From Sipunculus nudus (taxonomy: Eukaryota > Annelida > Sipuncula > Golfingiida > Sipunculidae), in NCBI GenBank assembly GCA_026874595.1, contig CM049310.1:20002058-20066057 (forward strand): DNA of 64,000 nt, read 5' to 3'. Positions within the stretch are counted from its first letter, which is position 1. The number at the start of each line of letters is the position of its first letter. Below the pieces are notes generated by a model. That model was not told where the DNA came from. It did not search any database and worked only from the letters and a program-made list of their open reading frames with translations. The translations under genes were made by a program, and so were the position numbers. Below, piece by piece: positions 25,032-40,000 of this stretch.

Positions 25032-28000
25032 CTAGAACCAAAAATTCATGTGTTTCAGTATGGGGAGGACCATATAGCAGTATAGACTATAAAAACTTGG
25101 GACTTTCCATAACCTCTGTGGGTGCAGACAGGATAAAATGCTCTCACAGGCTGAAAAATAATATTCCTCTTGCAGGTATATTTGCATGCATGCATTGAAA
25201 TGATGTAAAAGGTTTTCTGCTTCCTTGATAATAATTACAATGTAGGCTATGTTAAATTTGACTATAGAATGTCTATGAAAACAAACTAGATGTGTCGGAA
25301 CGACACGAATGCCTCCGCCTGGAGCAAATTAGAAATATTTGTTCAATCTAGTTAAATTTTTTAAGTTCAGGAGCTTTCATAAGGTCAAAAGTAAATCAAG
25401 CAGGACAAAATGCAAACTCAATCTGTAACTGGTCATTATCTGCCAACACAGCAAAAATCAGGCCAATATCTGCAGGCATTGCAAACAAGGGACCTATGGG
25501 TCACGACGCTCAGCTGTTATATATGATAAAAAAATATTATTTAGAAATGAGGCACATGCTGGTTTTGTGTGGTAATAAATATAAGCTGTATTATGAGTTG
25601 TTGTTGTTTAGCTTATGTATGATTTTGATAGTACCTTTGGAGACAGGGAAGAGGATTGATTTAATTTATTTTATTAACAAATGGAGTACTATTGTCACAC
25701 AGATTTTGACTTGGCCATATAACTTATAAGCAGAACATATAATATAAGAGTTTAACTATTTATTAAAAAAAATTACAAATATTGTCCCAAATATAATTTT
25801 TATTAAAAATAATAAGAGAATCATATGACTTTTTAAAATGAAATATAACTGATATGATTATTAAAATAATATTAAAGAATATATTCATGAATGCATTCAT
25901 GAATACATTTTGAAAGTATTTGCACGAGTATTCATATACCTTCATTTTTACCTGAATTCCCATTCTTTATGCAAGAAATTTTATAATGGAGTACATAATC
26001 ATATTCGTATTTAAATACAATTACAAAGTATTCGCACCATGTCTGGTATTTATTCAGTTTTCACCAAACAATGATGTTGAGAATCCAGAATATACAAAAT
26101 TCACACATTTAAATAATGATAAGTACCTGGTTTTATGGCTTTTATTGATATTAAAAAATAACTGTAAAAAATTCATTTTGGACTAATTTCACATCAATGT
26201 ACACACTAGACACAGTAGGAATCTAGATTTATATTATCAACTGCATCTTTGTCTATCATTAATTTCCTTCATATGATCCCTAATGATTAGTAATGAATAA
26301 TATGATTTACTTCTTTATCATTAAAACTGAACTGAAAAATGCCATAGGTGACTGCATGGTGTTATTTGGAATATGTGACATTCTACCCATCGATACAAGA
26401 TTCTTATATCATCAGTAACTGCAAGTTAATTTCCTGTTATTTTAAACTAACAAATTCCTTTTCTATTTTTCTTTAATTTGTTATTAAAAACCAATAAAAA
26501 TTTATTAATTTATTGTTTATTGTTATGTTGTTGGTTAAAACTACTAGATGAGTTGGGTTGGACACCTGGATCAACTGTGGCTGGCCATAAGCTGCCTGGA
26601 TTCTCGCCATAAGCATGCATAATTTGATGAAAGGTCAACAAGGTCAACATACAGGTGACTCAAGAGGGGCTGGAGAGAGCCAAAGTCTGACAGGGTCTCA
26701 TAAAAAACATTAATAAAAGCTACAACTTTTGGCCAATTTCTTTCAGCTTTCTAAACTAAAAAGCTGAAATCCTTATGTGTGCATGATATGAAAATTATAT
26801 CAACAGTGCTCATGGGAAACAAACATGCCATGGTCACAGTTGGGCAAAAATTTAAGGTACTAATTTTATATTTATACTAATAACTTATAAAATTTGAAAA
26901 ATTCAGAACTAATTTTGGGTATTCAATTGAATCTTGATCAAATAATGTTACATCCCTGACAAAAAAATCTCTAGCTTCAGCAATGCCCTTGTTAAGGGAG
27001 TAAATATTTCTCGATTTTACAAAGTGCATTATGTTTGGGCCCATAACTTAAAATAATTACGCAATACTGACATCATTCTGGCATGTGCATAGAGAATGAA
27101 AAATATGTATATTATTTATGATTAAAGTCAGATCAGTGGTTTTGATATTAGGCAGTCTTGAAGTGTAACAATGGGTTTTAATGGAAAAATGAAGTTTTTC
27201 ATTAATATCTCGAAGGTATTAAGTCCTAGTGACCAAATTTTTGGCATGGTAGGGGATTTTGGAGACATCTAACTGTATGCCGAATTTAAGGAACTTAGAG
27301 CTGAAGCTGGGGAGCTGAGCTCTTGCAAACTGCATAACACTAGCTTGATGTAAACAATATGTTACATGGTGCTTGAAAACTTGATTAAAATCTACAGTTT
27401 TTGATCAACTGGTTTCAAATTTTTGGTGTTAACAGTTGAAATGCTAACAAAAACATGCTGTGAAAATTAAATCCACAGTACTTACAGGAAAAAAACGTGC
27501 CATGGTCAAAGTTGGGCAAAATTTAAGGTACCAATTTTTTATTTTTATTAATATTTTAAAAAATTTAAAAGATTTTCATCTAATTTTGGGTTTACAATTT
27601 AATTTTGATTAGTTAAAGTTATATTACTGGAAAAAAGGTCCATAGCTTTAACATTTTTTGTGTCAAGTGATCAAATATCTTTCCTGATTTTTTACAAAAT
27701 GCATTATGTTTGGGCCCATAACTTTTTAAAATTAAATAATACAGACAATTTCTGGCATGTACATAGGAACTATATAGAGGAATATTTATGGTAAATATGA
27801 GGAAAAACAGATGAGTGGTTTCGATATTAGGCAGTCCTGAAGTGTGAAAATAGGTTTTAAATAAAAAATTGAGGTTTTTCCTTAATTTCTCAAAGGAACG
27901 AAGTCGCAAAGACCCAGTTTTCGGCTTGGTAGGAGATCTTGGGGACATCTAACATTATGCCAAATTTTGGATTCCTAGGTCTTACGGTTTCAAAACGTGC

Positions 28001-31000
28001 CACATCTACGGACGGACAGACGACGGACAATGGACCACGACTATAGCTCAGATGACTTATAGTCAGCAGAGCTAAAAAAAAGTCTGTACAACTGTTTGAT
28101 TTCGGAATGATGGAATGATGGACATGGGTAAAACTATATGCCCTGGCCACTTTGTGGCGGGGGCATAAAAAATATATTTTTTTATACTCTGTAAAATAAA
28201 CATATCAAAAGTTAAATTAAAGTTTTCTGTCCACTGGGCTTAAAATGGACTCTACCTGAATTTTGTATTATTACACATGAATAAGAGGCTCTTTTGGGTT
28301 CTTTTCATGTCCAAGTTGAGTCCCCAGATAAGTGACTGGTCCTAAAGTGACAGGTTATATCAAAACATGAACTAAGATCTGCTTACCTTGTTACTTCCTT
28401 GAAATATCTTTGGAATGTGGGCGGAGGTCACTTGGGAATTGCTTTCACTTCCTGCAATATGTACTTCTTCAAATTATTTAATGTTACTTAATATTTTGTA
28501 CATAATCCAAATTCAAAATATATAGCCACCATACCAATTACGCAACACTATTTTAACAACAAGGCCTACAGGCCTAATGCAAACCTGTGCAATGGTTTAT
28601 ACACCAGGTATAATGCTTCAATGCTGGGCCATGACCTATCAAGTAGGCCTACATGTCTTGTATCTAACTAAAGTATCACAGATGTATACATATGCCCAAT
28701 TTCAGGCTGATATCCCCTCCTGAGAAATAAGCAGGGACATACATTGTGCAAAGTCATTGTAGGTTGCCACACCTGTCTTGTGAACCAGGAAGCCATCAAA
28801 GATGCATAGAATGGTCAAAATATCAGGCCAATGCAACAAATTTCTTTTAAGTTAGATGCACTGGGCTTAGGTGAGAAAGGCATTTACCCCAAGTGCTGGC
28901 TCAAGCTACTGCACTCTGTGAGCTCTTGACCTGTACCTCGCTAGACTGAGTGAACTTTTGACCTGTACCTGGCTGCACTGAGTGAACTCTTGACCTGTTG
29001 CATAATCTGACAAATTTGGCAGTTTGCTAAACTATAAATAGATCCAGACTGGCCTTTGGCACCAAATCTGATACAGTGGGCAGTGTGCCAAAGATATATA
29101 CAGAATGCAGCTACTGCATTGAGTAATCTCTTGACCTATACATGGCTGCACTGAGTGAACTCTTGACCTGTTACCTAACCTGATACAGTTGCCAGCCTGC
29201 CAAAGCTATAAACAGATCCAGGCTGACCTTTGCCCTGTTGCCAAACCTGAAAAAGTTTGCAGTCTGTCAAGCTATTTTACCTTAATTCTAAATGTCTAGT
29301 GGCATGATGTAATAGATGCTGATAAAATGGTGCCAGGCTTGATGTAACTGCTTCACACAGCTAACATATATAGTAAAATGACTCAATTCAATCTCCATAA
29401 TTCAGCCAAAAATCATTCAAGTGAAACAATAAAAGATAATTTTAAGAATTATTAAGGGGATTATTCTTGTAAAATATTAAACAAATTGGCTTAAGTGGCA
29501 TCAGCTGAAAAATGTTTTGCAGGTTTATAACTCGTATAGGAAGATAGAGCAAATTGGCTAAGAGCAAATTGGCTAAGTTCAGCTTCAAGTAACTAAGCCA
29601 AAAAGCACTGAACCAAAACCATTTGAACAAACTTAAATTATCAACATATGAGGATAATTAATGTATGAGATTTAAGAATTTGGCAGAGTGTTTTATGAGA
29701 AGATCTTTGAAGCCACTGAGCCAAAATGGGCTGTAATGGCATATGACTAAATTCAACTTCCCATAACTCAGCCAAAAGTCACTAAACAAAGACCATTTGA
29801 ACAAACTTCAGAAAGCACTACCCTAGGATCATTTCCTTGCCATATTAAACAATTAAGCCATATGGTTTAAGAGATGTTCTTTGTAGTCCTCAGTATTATA
29901 CAGGCACTGATGACCCCGTACAAAAAAGGACGATGCAGGTGGGGCCACCAATACCACAATTTCAGATATGACTCATGTGACCATCATTTTGTGTAAAGTT
30001 TGGTGATGCTATCTCCTGCCGTTTTCATAATAGTATGGGTTAATGTATACACAATGCATGATGCTGCACCATCGCATAAGCTCACAGGTTCGCTAATAAC
30101 TAAAGTAAAATCTTCAGAAATAGACTAACAGAAGTGTTGATCTAATCAGTTTAGATAGTAATGCTGAATTGAAATCAGTGATGTATATCAAGGTTTAATA
30201 TGAGAACCAATAAACTGGTAACAAATGATATAAATATTAATAAAATAGCAAATATAAAAACACCTTAATTCAACATTCCAACATTTTAATCCAATCTCAT
30301 TCTTCAATCTTACCTGATTCTTCAAGTCCTTTGTTCTCACCAATGCATATTGATGAGGATGACCTTGGCCTCCTCATTAACATATCATCTTCGGGATGAT
30401 GCCGTCGAGGAGAGAATGATCGGGACCTACTCCGATGTGATTTGGATACACCAGATACGGATGCTCTGCGTGGTTGGGTCTCTCTGGGCCGCAGACAAAA
30501 TGTGATGATGATGATGAAGACCACCGCCTCTATAAACATCAGGTACAGGTGTCGCTCTATGGCCTGCAATTTAGAGAGAAAGATATGAGCCAAAATCATC
30601 AAAATTTCATAAAGTTGTTTATATAATTTCTTTAAATATGTCAAGAATTAGTTTTAAATTGAATTTGCTAAACCTAAAAGTTTCTAAAATATAAATATGC
30701 AGGTAGAATGAGAAACCTTCAATAAGAAACATGGACAATATTTATAATGCATTTTTTAGAAGTTTACTAAATTAACCTGAGCACCAAACAACATGATACT
30801 GATTCACAAATTCATTAGCTAACTTTATATATCTCCATTGCTTATATATTTCAAAATTTTACAAGTTATATAATATGTTAAAAGAATCATATCACTTGGC
30901 ATTTATTAAATAACAAAATAAAAGTGATTTATATATATTTTCAAGGAAAAGTTCATGACTATGCATATGATGATTCAAGGGGCAATTGCAATGTAATATG

Positions 31001-34000
31001 ACCTCAAGACTGACCTTGACCTGCATTGCTTCCATGTCCTTGTAAAGGTCTTGAACTTTGAAGGTCAAGTTTTCAATGTGTTTATTCAGGGTTGCAATGT
31101 GTTCTTGCTGCCGCAAGTCCTGAAACAGAAGTAAGCATGAAAGCTTTGAAAAATCTGCATACTCAAAACTGATCAACAACAATGATCAACACAATATTAT
31201 TTTTTCAATACAATATCTCTCTTGAAAAAAAATTCTCTTTTTTTGTGCTTAAGTTCAGTTAAAATGAATTCTTTCATTTTTACATTCTGTAATGTATGTT
31301 CAGTCAGATACACATAAAATCCTCAAATTTCATATTCTCAAACAAATAACAAGGGAATGATGACAAATTTGTCACAAAAAACTCTAGTGGTCTTTTACCT
31401 ATTTCCTTTTTCCCATTTGCACTATGTTCACGCTGTGGAGGCACCCACTACATTTAATTATATTTCCTAGTAACTATTAACCCTATCTTGACCACTCACT
31501 CTCTGTTCTGCCTGTTTGGACATATTCGTAAGTTTGGTAATCGTCTGGTTAAGACTGTGGTACATGTCCTCCATCTGACGTTTGTAGCGCTTACTCAGTT
31601 CTTCTAAATAACTATAGGGACACAGAACAATAGGTCAAAATCAAGAGAAATTTTTACAAACATACAGAATTAATGATTCTACTGTGCCTTTCAAAGCTAA
31701 TTTTGAAACAAAAAGAAATAATTCATAATTTCTATCTAGTGTACACAAGAGAGCAACCTGCCTGATACAAAGTTTAACTATGCATCCAGCATTGTAGTTA
31801 TATTATAATTTAAATGATCCCTTTGCACTACATGTATTAAATAATGTCATCTTAGTCAGTCTATTTAGCAGATAAATCTGGGGAAAACTGATTTCTTAAA
31901 ATTTTTCAGTCATGATTGCTGTATTAACAGATCTGTTCTTAAATAATGAATCAGGCGTAAATTCTAAGATAAACCATCTCATTAATTAATTTATCATAGC
32001 TCACCTGCTGCTAAGATTAAGGTTCAGCTCTAGAGCTTTGAGCCTGTTGTTCAGCCTCATGTAGGCAGTCTCTTTCCTTGTTGAGAGTTTAAACCCTGGC
32101 GTTTCATCTCCAGGGGGCACTGTAAACTCCATCTCCATATCCTTGATCTTATCCTCAGTTTCTGGACTGTTTGGGTAAATGTCTTTGATACCTGCCCCAT
32201 TACCTGCCTCTTTTGTTGTTTCTGAGCTTGGGTCTAGGACAACCTGAGTATCATCAGTTGGTTTCACCTCCTCAGATACCAGGGTAGGTTTTATTAATGG
32301 TTCCTCAGTACCCTTCTCATCATAACCATGTTCATGGGTTTGTTTACTTTGATCCTCACTAGAGGGTGGTGCTTTGGCTTCACCAGGGGTTGGGAGTGTA
32401 ACAGAAGAGGGACGGATTTGCACAACTTCGGGGCCCATTTTCCCTTGTTCAGGGTCCGAGTCCTCTGAGCCCTGAGTTACTGAGGTTTGCGAGGCAGTGG
32501 CAGTATCGTTAAAACCTGGGGCTTTCTGAGTTGCTGAGGTCTGTATTACAGCTGACGATTCTTTACTACTTCCCTTGGTCTCCACCAGGATAAAATTTGG
32601 CTCACCATCGACTGTCGTGGCGGATTGAACTGTGGGTGGTGGCTGAGTGTGTGGTAATGGTGTGGTGGCTATGGAAATGGTACTGGACTGAGTAGATAAT
32701 ACTGGTTGTATATGTATGTCTGTTAATTTCACATTTTCTGTCTCAAGATTAGGAGTTTGAATAAACGCATCAGATGTTTGTTTATCCAGTATCCCTGGTT
32801 TACTGGGCTCAAGGAGCACAGTATTTTCTACATGAATAGCAGTGTTAGCAACTCTTTGATCATCCTGCACTAGACTGGTATCTCCTGCAAATAAACTGCT
32901 TGGTGCAGTGACAGTGCTTGTGGATTGTGTACACTGCGAGGAGCACCATGGATGCATGGCTCTGTAATATGCACAAAGTCTCTGTCTTTGCGTTACTGAG
33001 AACGTCTCTGTCTCCTGGTCACACAGTAGACAGCCTGAGAAGATCCGTCTCAGTGTGTCTGACGGACTTTCAATGAGAGTGACTAGATCTGTTTGTGATT
33101 GTTTGACAGTCACGCTAGGCCTGGCTGGCTGCCCTCTACCACTTTGTAAACTGTCTTGCTTTCCTAAAACAAATATACAGGCTTGATTATTCCTAAAACA
33201 AATATACAGGCTTGATTATTCAAGATGAACTGACCATTCTACCTTTCTATATTCCAACCCAGTACACCTGTTTGCAATGTAAAATGCTGTCATAACATTT
33301 TCAAGAACATATATGACAACCTTATAGATTATCAATTTATAAGCAGATACTTTACCATTTTTTGTGTTGAAGAAGATGTTATTTTGCTACATTTAGTGCT
33401 CTCCTGGAGAGTTTTTGTAAATCACAATGTTTTCAGAGAGATCAAGCAAAATTAATCTGTATGTAATGGACAAACTATAGTAAGGGTGTAAAACTGTAGC
33501 CCAAACCAATGGCAAAGCATTTCTCTGACCATTCCCACAATGCCATTGAGCTGCACAAAACATGACATACATGGAAGTGCTTTCTGCCGGCTTATTAGCA
33601 TACTAGAAGAAGCCAGCAGTTTACCTTTATCAGATGGGATTGTGACATCAGGAATGTCTGGCAGGGCTTGTCCTGTGGCTTGTGTGGCTGGTGCTGGTGG
33701 CCGTCCATCCCTGGAAATTACACAAGATACACTGTACCAACAAGACAAAATACAACTAAACTGCAGTCCATACGTCTCACACAAACACATCTCACATACA
33801 GACACATCTCACATACAAAAATACACAGGTCAGGGAGGTTAAATTACCTCCATGGACTGATGGAAGTGTATGATGTGTACATGCAACATATAAGTCAAAT
33901 AAAAGCAATCTCAGTATTATTTGTATATCTTATGTATTCAAATTTTTTTGAATGAATAAATACTTTGCATATCTATTTAGGTAGCACAACTGGCAAAAAC

Positions 34001-37000
34001 CCCATATTTAAAATCAATCCAAATGTTGTTTCAAATACATAAGAGATCCAATTAAGTATACCTGATCTGAAACCTGGTACAGTGTTCTCTCTGACGGTAT
34101 GCATATTTTTTAATTATGCTACCTTAAATAATCTGTTAATTCAGTGACTTCAGTGCAAAACAAGTGATTAAGGTATTACACATCTGTTACATTGTTACAC
34201 TAAACTACAATGTGCATTAACAGAATACATAAAAGGGCCTTACATATATTATTAAATTTAGAAACAACAGTGTAAATGTAAGGGATCCTACTGCATTCTA
34301 AAGGGTGTCCATGGCAAAATTACATATAATGATCAATAAGATGGTAAGTGCTACATATTGGCCTTAATAGTCCTACCTTGGGACAGGTGGTGTTGGTTCA
34401 AACTCATGTGACCCTGAGACCAACACTGGCTCCCCCTGTAGGCTACTATCAGAAATATTTCCCAAACCCGAGTCATTCCTTTCTGTACCTGGAAATAGGA
34501 AAAAAAAAAATAAAGATAGCACAACCAACAGAGATTCAGAAAAAAAACCTCTTTTGAAAGAGAACTCTTTAACTGTTCATTAGGTACAGGTTGTTTCATT
34601 TGCTGACTTTAGAGTCTACAGTTTTACCAATTTAAACCATTTCTACCATATCAGGAACTTCAATATGACCCCCCCCCCCCCTCCACCTTTATTCAGCAGT
34701 TGATTGTAAGTGTCATAATTTTACCCAGAATTCAAAAGGGTCAAGAATGGACCTGGGAATCAATCTTAATCTACTATACTTAGAGGCAGCATGTAAATAA
34801 ACATATCACAATACATTATGATACCGGATTATTTCTGACCAGTCAATGTGAAAAGCACATTTGTCCATTCCACTTATCAAGAACCGGACAGCTGTAAAAT
34901 CAACAAGCAGTATTTAACAAGAACAGTACTCTGCTAAACAAGTAGCAAACCTGACCTGTCATAGCAGGTATTTCAATGATACACCAGGTATACCCTTTAG
35001 TTTGTATGATGGCCACCAGATGGCATTACTTATACATATCTTTCACCTGGTTATCTGGTGGGACTTCTCTCATTACATATTTTAAATATTGTTTTTTTGA
35101 CCAATCTGCACATGCACTGCAAGAAGAGATCCATAGCTGAGGTTAAAAAAAAAAAAATTCAGCAGAGTACCAGTCCAAGGCAAGGTCACGTGGTCAAATG
35201 GAGCAGGATGTACAGTGAAGTCTCATTATAACGGGGTCCGTTACAACGGAAGACTCAAGTTACGGACAAATCTCTAGGGAACAAACGAGTGAAAGTTAAA
35301 ATTGGCTTCGATAAAACGGAAAACTGGAGTTCCGGATCCAAACGGACTTACATGAAACAAAATTAATGTTGTCAGTATACTCAGAATGGTTATAACGAAC
35401 TAGAGTGGGAGTGGTCAGGTCGAAGTTTCTCCAGTCGTTTGCTCTTTTGTTAAACCCAGCAGACAATGACCGGCTAATTAATACATGACAATGCAGGTTT
35501 ACACACATAGGCCATTGTCGAGTGGTTATGTCACTGCTGTTTACTCCCCATCTCGGTTGAGCGCACCAGTGTTCACACCTTGCGTATTGCTTGATTAGTT
35601 AGTGAAATCGATGTCAAATTGTTTTGGCGTGTGTTGATAAAGAGCAGCCACAGACAGTCGACATCCATTTCACCAAGAATGCTTGGTCACAGGTGCAGTG
35701 ATGATCGCCAACTGCTAGAAGCACACTGGCATTTTTCCAGACGCCATACAAAAAAAACCAGGGGTCCCCAAAGAGAGCGACACTTGCTTAGTCCGGGCAC
35801 TAGAGGCAGACATCCGGGGTCTCGGTTTTGAAAAGCCACTGGGAGCGGAGCAGTATGTCGGGGTCGATTCAGCTGCAGAACCGAAGCCGAGTAGGACGAT
35901 GCAAGTATTCTGTCGATCGTCGGAGCAACAGCGGACCAGGCGGAGGAAGAAGACACATACAAAGACGTGAATGATTCACCGGTTGAACAAGTAAAGAGCG
36001 CTGATGCCAGAGATGGTCTGCAAGCCCCGATCAGGTACTTTGAACAGCAACCAGTCGCGGATAGGACCAACATACTGGAAAATCTGTGGCATGCCACTAC
36101 AGTTCTTGATTCACCATACGGATGCAAACAGGCTAGCATCATGTAATTTTTCACCTGAGAATTTGTCAGCAGATTATGTACACTGATGTATATTTTGCTT
36201 TAAAGTTGTATATATGTTCATTATGTAATAAACACGTTTTATTTGATATAATGTTTTGTTCTTTTAGGATGAATGTGCTTTTATCAATTTTCTGTCATAT
36301 CACAATAACTACTTAGGCCAACTCAAAAATTTCATAACAATGGAAATTCGATTTACGGAACTAATTCCCATGGAACCAACCGGTTCATTATAACGAGACT
36401 TGACTGTATGTCATCATAGGCCTTGAATGACTGTTCTGAAAAAAAGTTAAATGGTTCCCTTTGCTAGTAGGAGTAACCTCAAGTCAAGAGCATGTTCCTG
36501 AGCTCTTATGTATAAGGCAATACACATAATAAACGTAAAAGAATTTACATAAAGTAAAAGGAAGACTCCATACATTAAGTAAATGCAGTGAGACTGTACA
36601 TTCATGCTCACCATTGGCACTAGCATTCTCCTCCTCCCCCTGGGTTAGTACAGTTTTCACCAAGTTCATCACAGTCTCTGTAAAGGAAGGCAAGCAGACA
36701 GACATTTAACCCACGTCCTCACCGTCAAGCGCTTGCCTGACAGGAGTACACACATAATCACTCAATGGATCTGATAAGAAAGTTTTATATCTGATGTGAT
36801 AATGGTCCTATTTGAATTTTCTCTCAATATCAGTTTAATCTTTAATTTAAAATCCACCACATTTATCATTATTAACACCACAGCAATTATTTTAAGTAGG
36901 GTGACATGCTCTGACCTGTATCTATATACCTGCAAATTTCAATGATTTCCCTCTGTTATTTCCCTTTGTTGTTTTGCTACTCTGTCTTTGTCTAACTTAG

Positions 37001-40000
37001 ATGAAGGCAAGTATGCATATGAACTCCTGTTTGAACAGTTTCAAATAACAAGTGTTATAGGTGCATGGTCTCAGGATGTGTAAACTTTCATTAAAGTATC
37101 TCACAGAAATTAAACCACTGCAACTGACACAAAGTGAATAAATATTGTTTAAATATTAGAAATAGCACACCAAAAGTAGCATTTTAAAGCACAAATGTAA
37201 TATACTGTTGCTTCTATAAAGCATGACAACTAGCAAGATTTGAAACTCAGGAGTTAAGGCCTTACTTTATGGGATCAAGGATACAGGTTAAATTCATTTT
37301 ACCACTCAGGTCTGGTCACTGGTCATCTTAAACAGGAGAATTTTTGTCTGTTGTTATCACATTGTCTATACCTGCAAGTAGCAGGTGGCCAAGAGCTTGA
37401 TTAGTATACCTTAGTGCCATTCCAAGCTTGTAGTAAGAAAGTAAAAGTAGAAGAAATGGAAGCAAAACTCACATCAAAACCATATTCTTTATCAGCATCT
37501 GCTTTAGGACCAGAAATTTATTTTCCAGATTTATCAGTAAAAGCTTAAAGTTCACTTTGTGGCCAGCCTCAGGCATATTCAGAAAACTACATGGCCAAGC
37601 CAAGCAATCTCAATGGAGCATTCAATGGCTTCTATTCTACAATAACACTGAAAGATATGAACTGTTGGCACTCAGGTCACCACTTGCTGGGTCCTACCTT
37701 TGGCGTTTGAAAACAGGCTGGCTGGCTGGTCTTGTTCTGCATCTATAGGACACGTAAAAGCTGATTCACAAAACATGTACATCAGCATCACTTATAAAAG
37801 CAATTGTACATCATTAAATGTTACTGTTACATGCCTTTTGGTTTTTATTTGAGTAAACACAGATTTATAAATAAATCTTTTTTTTTCATTTAAATTCCAT
37901 GTCTTTACAAGGGCAAAACATTCCATGCATTTGTGAGCTCTTTCTGTGAATCAAGTAATATGTAGCAACATTTGGTACCAGATCATTTAGGTATATCTTT
38001 TTATAACTGAACTTTGTCTTGTTTCAATTAATTCCATTCCACTCAAGTTGTAACAAATTTCCAGATATTGCATGAATAATAATCCAATTATATGTATACT
38101 ATTGATACACATCTAGTGTATCCTGACTTCTAGTTTGGAAGTGTTCAATACTGTAGTACACACTACACAAGGTAGAACCATTTAACACAAATATTAAAAA
38201 AAAAATAAAACATTCTGCATCTCAATATGTTTAACACAGCCATAAAACATGAGAGGTTCCAGGTAAGACTAATGGCTTCATGTATCACCTTGCCCTGTCT
38301 CCCTAGCCTCTTCAATGTCAGAGTCGGCCCCGTGCGTTTCTTGTTCTTCAAGCTCCTCCTCAACTGACGTACCATACACCCTGTAAAATACAGCAGATTC
38401 TACAGCTTAGGCCATAGAAAAGAAGACAGCCAATCCCATTTTTTGTTGATCCTTTTTTTTATTTTTGCAAATAATGTTGCTAATTTGTGCTACAGCAGAG
38501 TTTCCCTAATGGAATTCAAAAAGGTATGGAAAATGGAAAGTTTAATGTTAATCATTTACACCATTTCATGAACTGAAGCAAACAGTATTAAGCAGAATCT
38601 GCAGCATGAAAAATATTTAAGTGTCCTTATGTTTTGACACTGCTCTCTGAAGTATCATCTCTGCTAATAAAGTAGATAGCCTGAAGTATCATCTCTGATA
38701 CTAAAGTAGATAGCCTGAATTATTATCTCTGATACTAAAGTAGATAGCCTGAATTATTATCTCTGATACTTAAGTATTTATCCTGAAGTATCATTCTCTG
38801 ATACTCAAGTATTTAGCCTGAAGATATAGCCTGAAGTATCATCTCTGATACTAAAGTATTAAGCCTGAAGTATCATCTATGATATTTAAGTAGATAGCCA
38901 GAAGTATCATCTCTGCTAATAAAGTAGATAGCCTGAAGTATTATCTCTGATACTAAAGTAGATAGCCTGAAGTATCATCTCTGATACTAAAGTAGATAGC
39001 CTGCAGTATCATCTCTGATACTAAACTAGATAGCCTGAAGTATCATCTCTGAAACTAAAGTAGATAGCCTGTAGTATCATCTCTGATACTAAAGTTGATA
39101 GCCTGTAGTATCATCTCTGATACTAAAGTTGATAGCCTGAAGTATCATCTCTGATACTAAACTGGATAGCCTGAAGTATGATCTCTTATACTAAAGTAGA
39201 TAGCCTGAAGTATCAGCCTGAAGTATCATCTCTGATACTAAAGTAGATAGTCTGAAGTATCATCTCTTATACTTAAGTAGATATCCTGAAATATCATCTC
39301 TTATACTAAAGTAGATAGCCTGCAGTATCATCTCTGATACTAAACTAGATAGCCTGAAGTATCATCTCTGAAACTAAAGTAGATAGCCTGAAGTATCATC
39401 TCTGAAACTAAAGTAGATAGCCTGTAGTATCATCTCTGATACTAAAGTTGATAGCCTGAAGTATCATCTCTGATACTAAACTGGATAGCCTGAAGTATCA
39501 TCTCTTATACTAAAGTAGATAGCCTGAAGTATCAGCCTGAAGTATCATCTCTGATACTAAAGTAGATAGTCTGAAGTATCATCTCTTATACTTAAGTAGA
39601 TATCCTGAAGTATCATCTCTTATACTTAAGTAGATAGCCTGAAGTATCATCTCTGATACTAAAGTAGATAGCCTGAAGTATCATCTCTGATACTAAAGTA
39701 GATAGTCTGAAGTATCATCTCTTATACTTAAGTAGATATCCTGAAGTATCATCTCTTATACTTCAGTAGATAGCCTGAAGTATCATCTCTGATACTAAAG
39801 TAGATAGCCTGAAGTATCATCTCTGAAACTAAAGTAGATAGCCTGAAGTATCATCTCTGATACTAAAGTAGATAGTCTGAAGTATCATCTCTGATACTAA
39901 AGTAGATAGTCTGTAGTATCAGAGATAGTCTGAAGTATCATATCCGATACTAAACTAGATAGCCTGAAGTATCATCTCTGATACTAAACTAGATAGCCTG

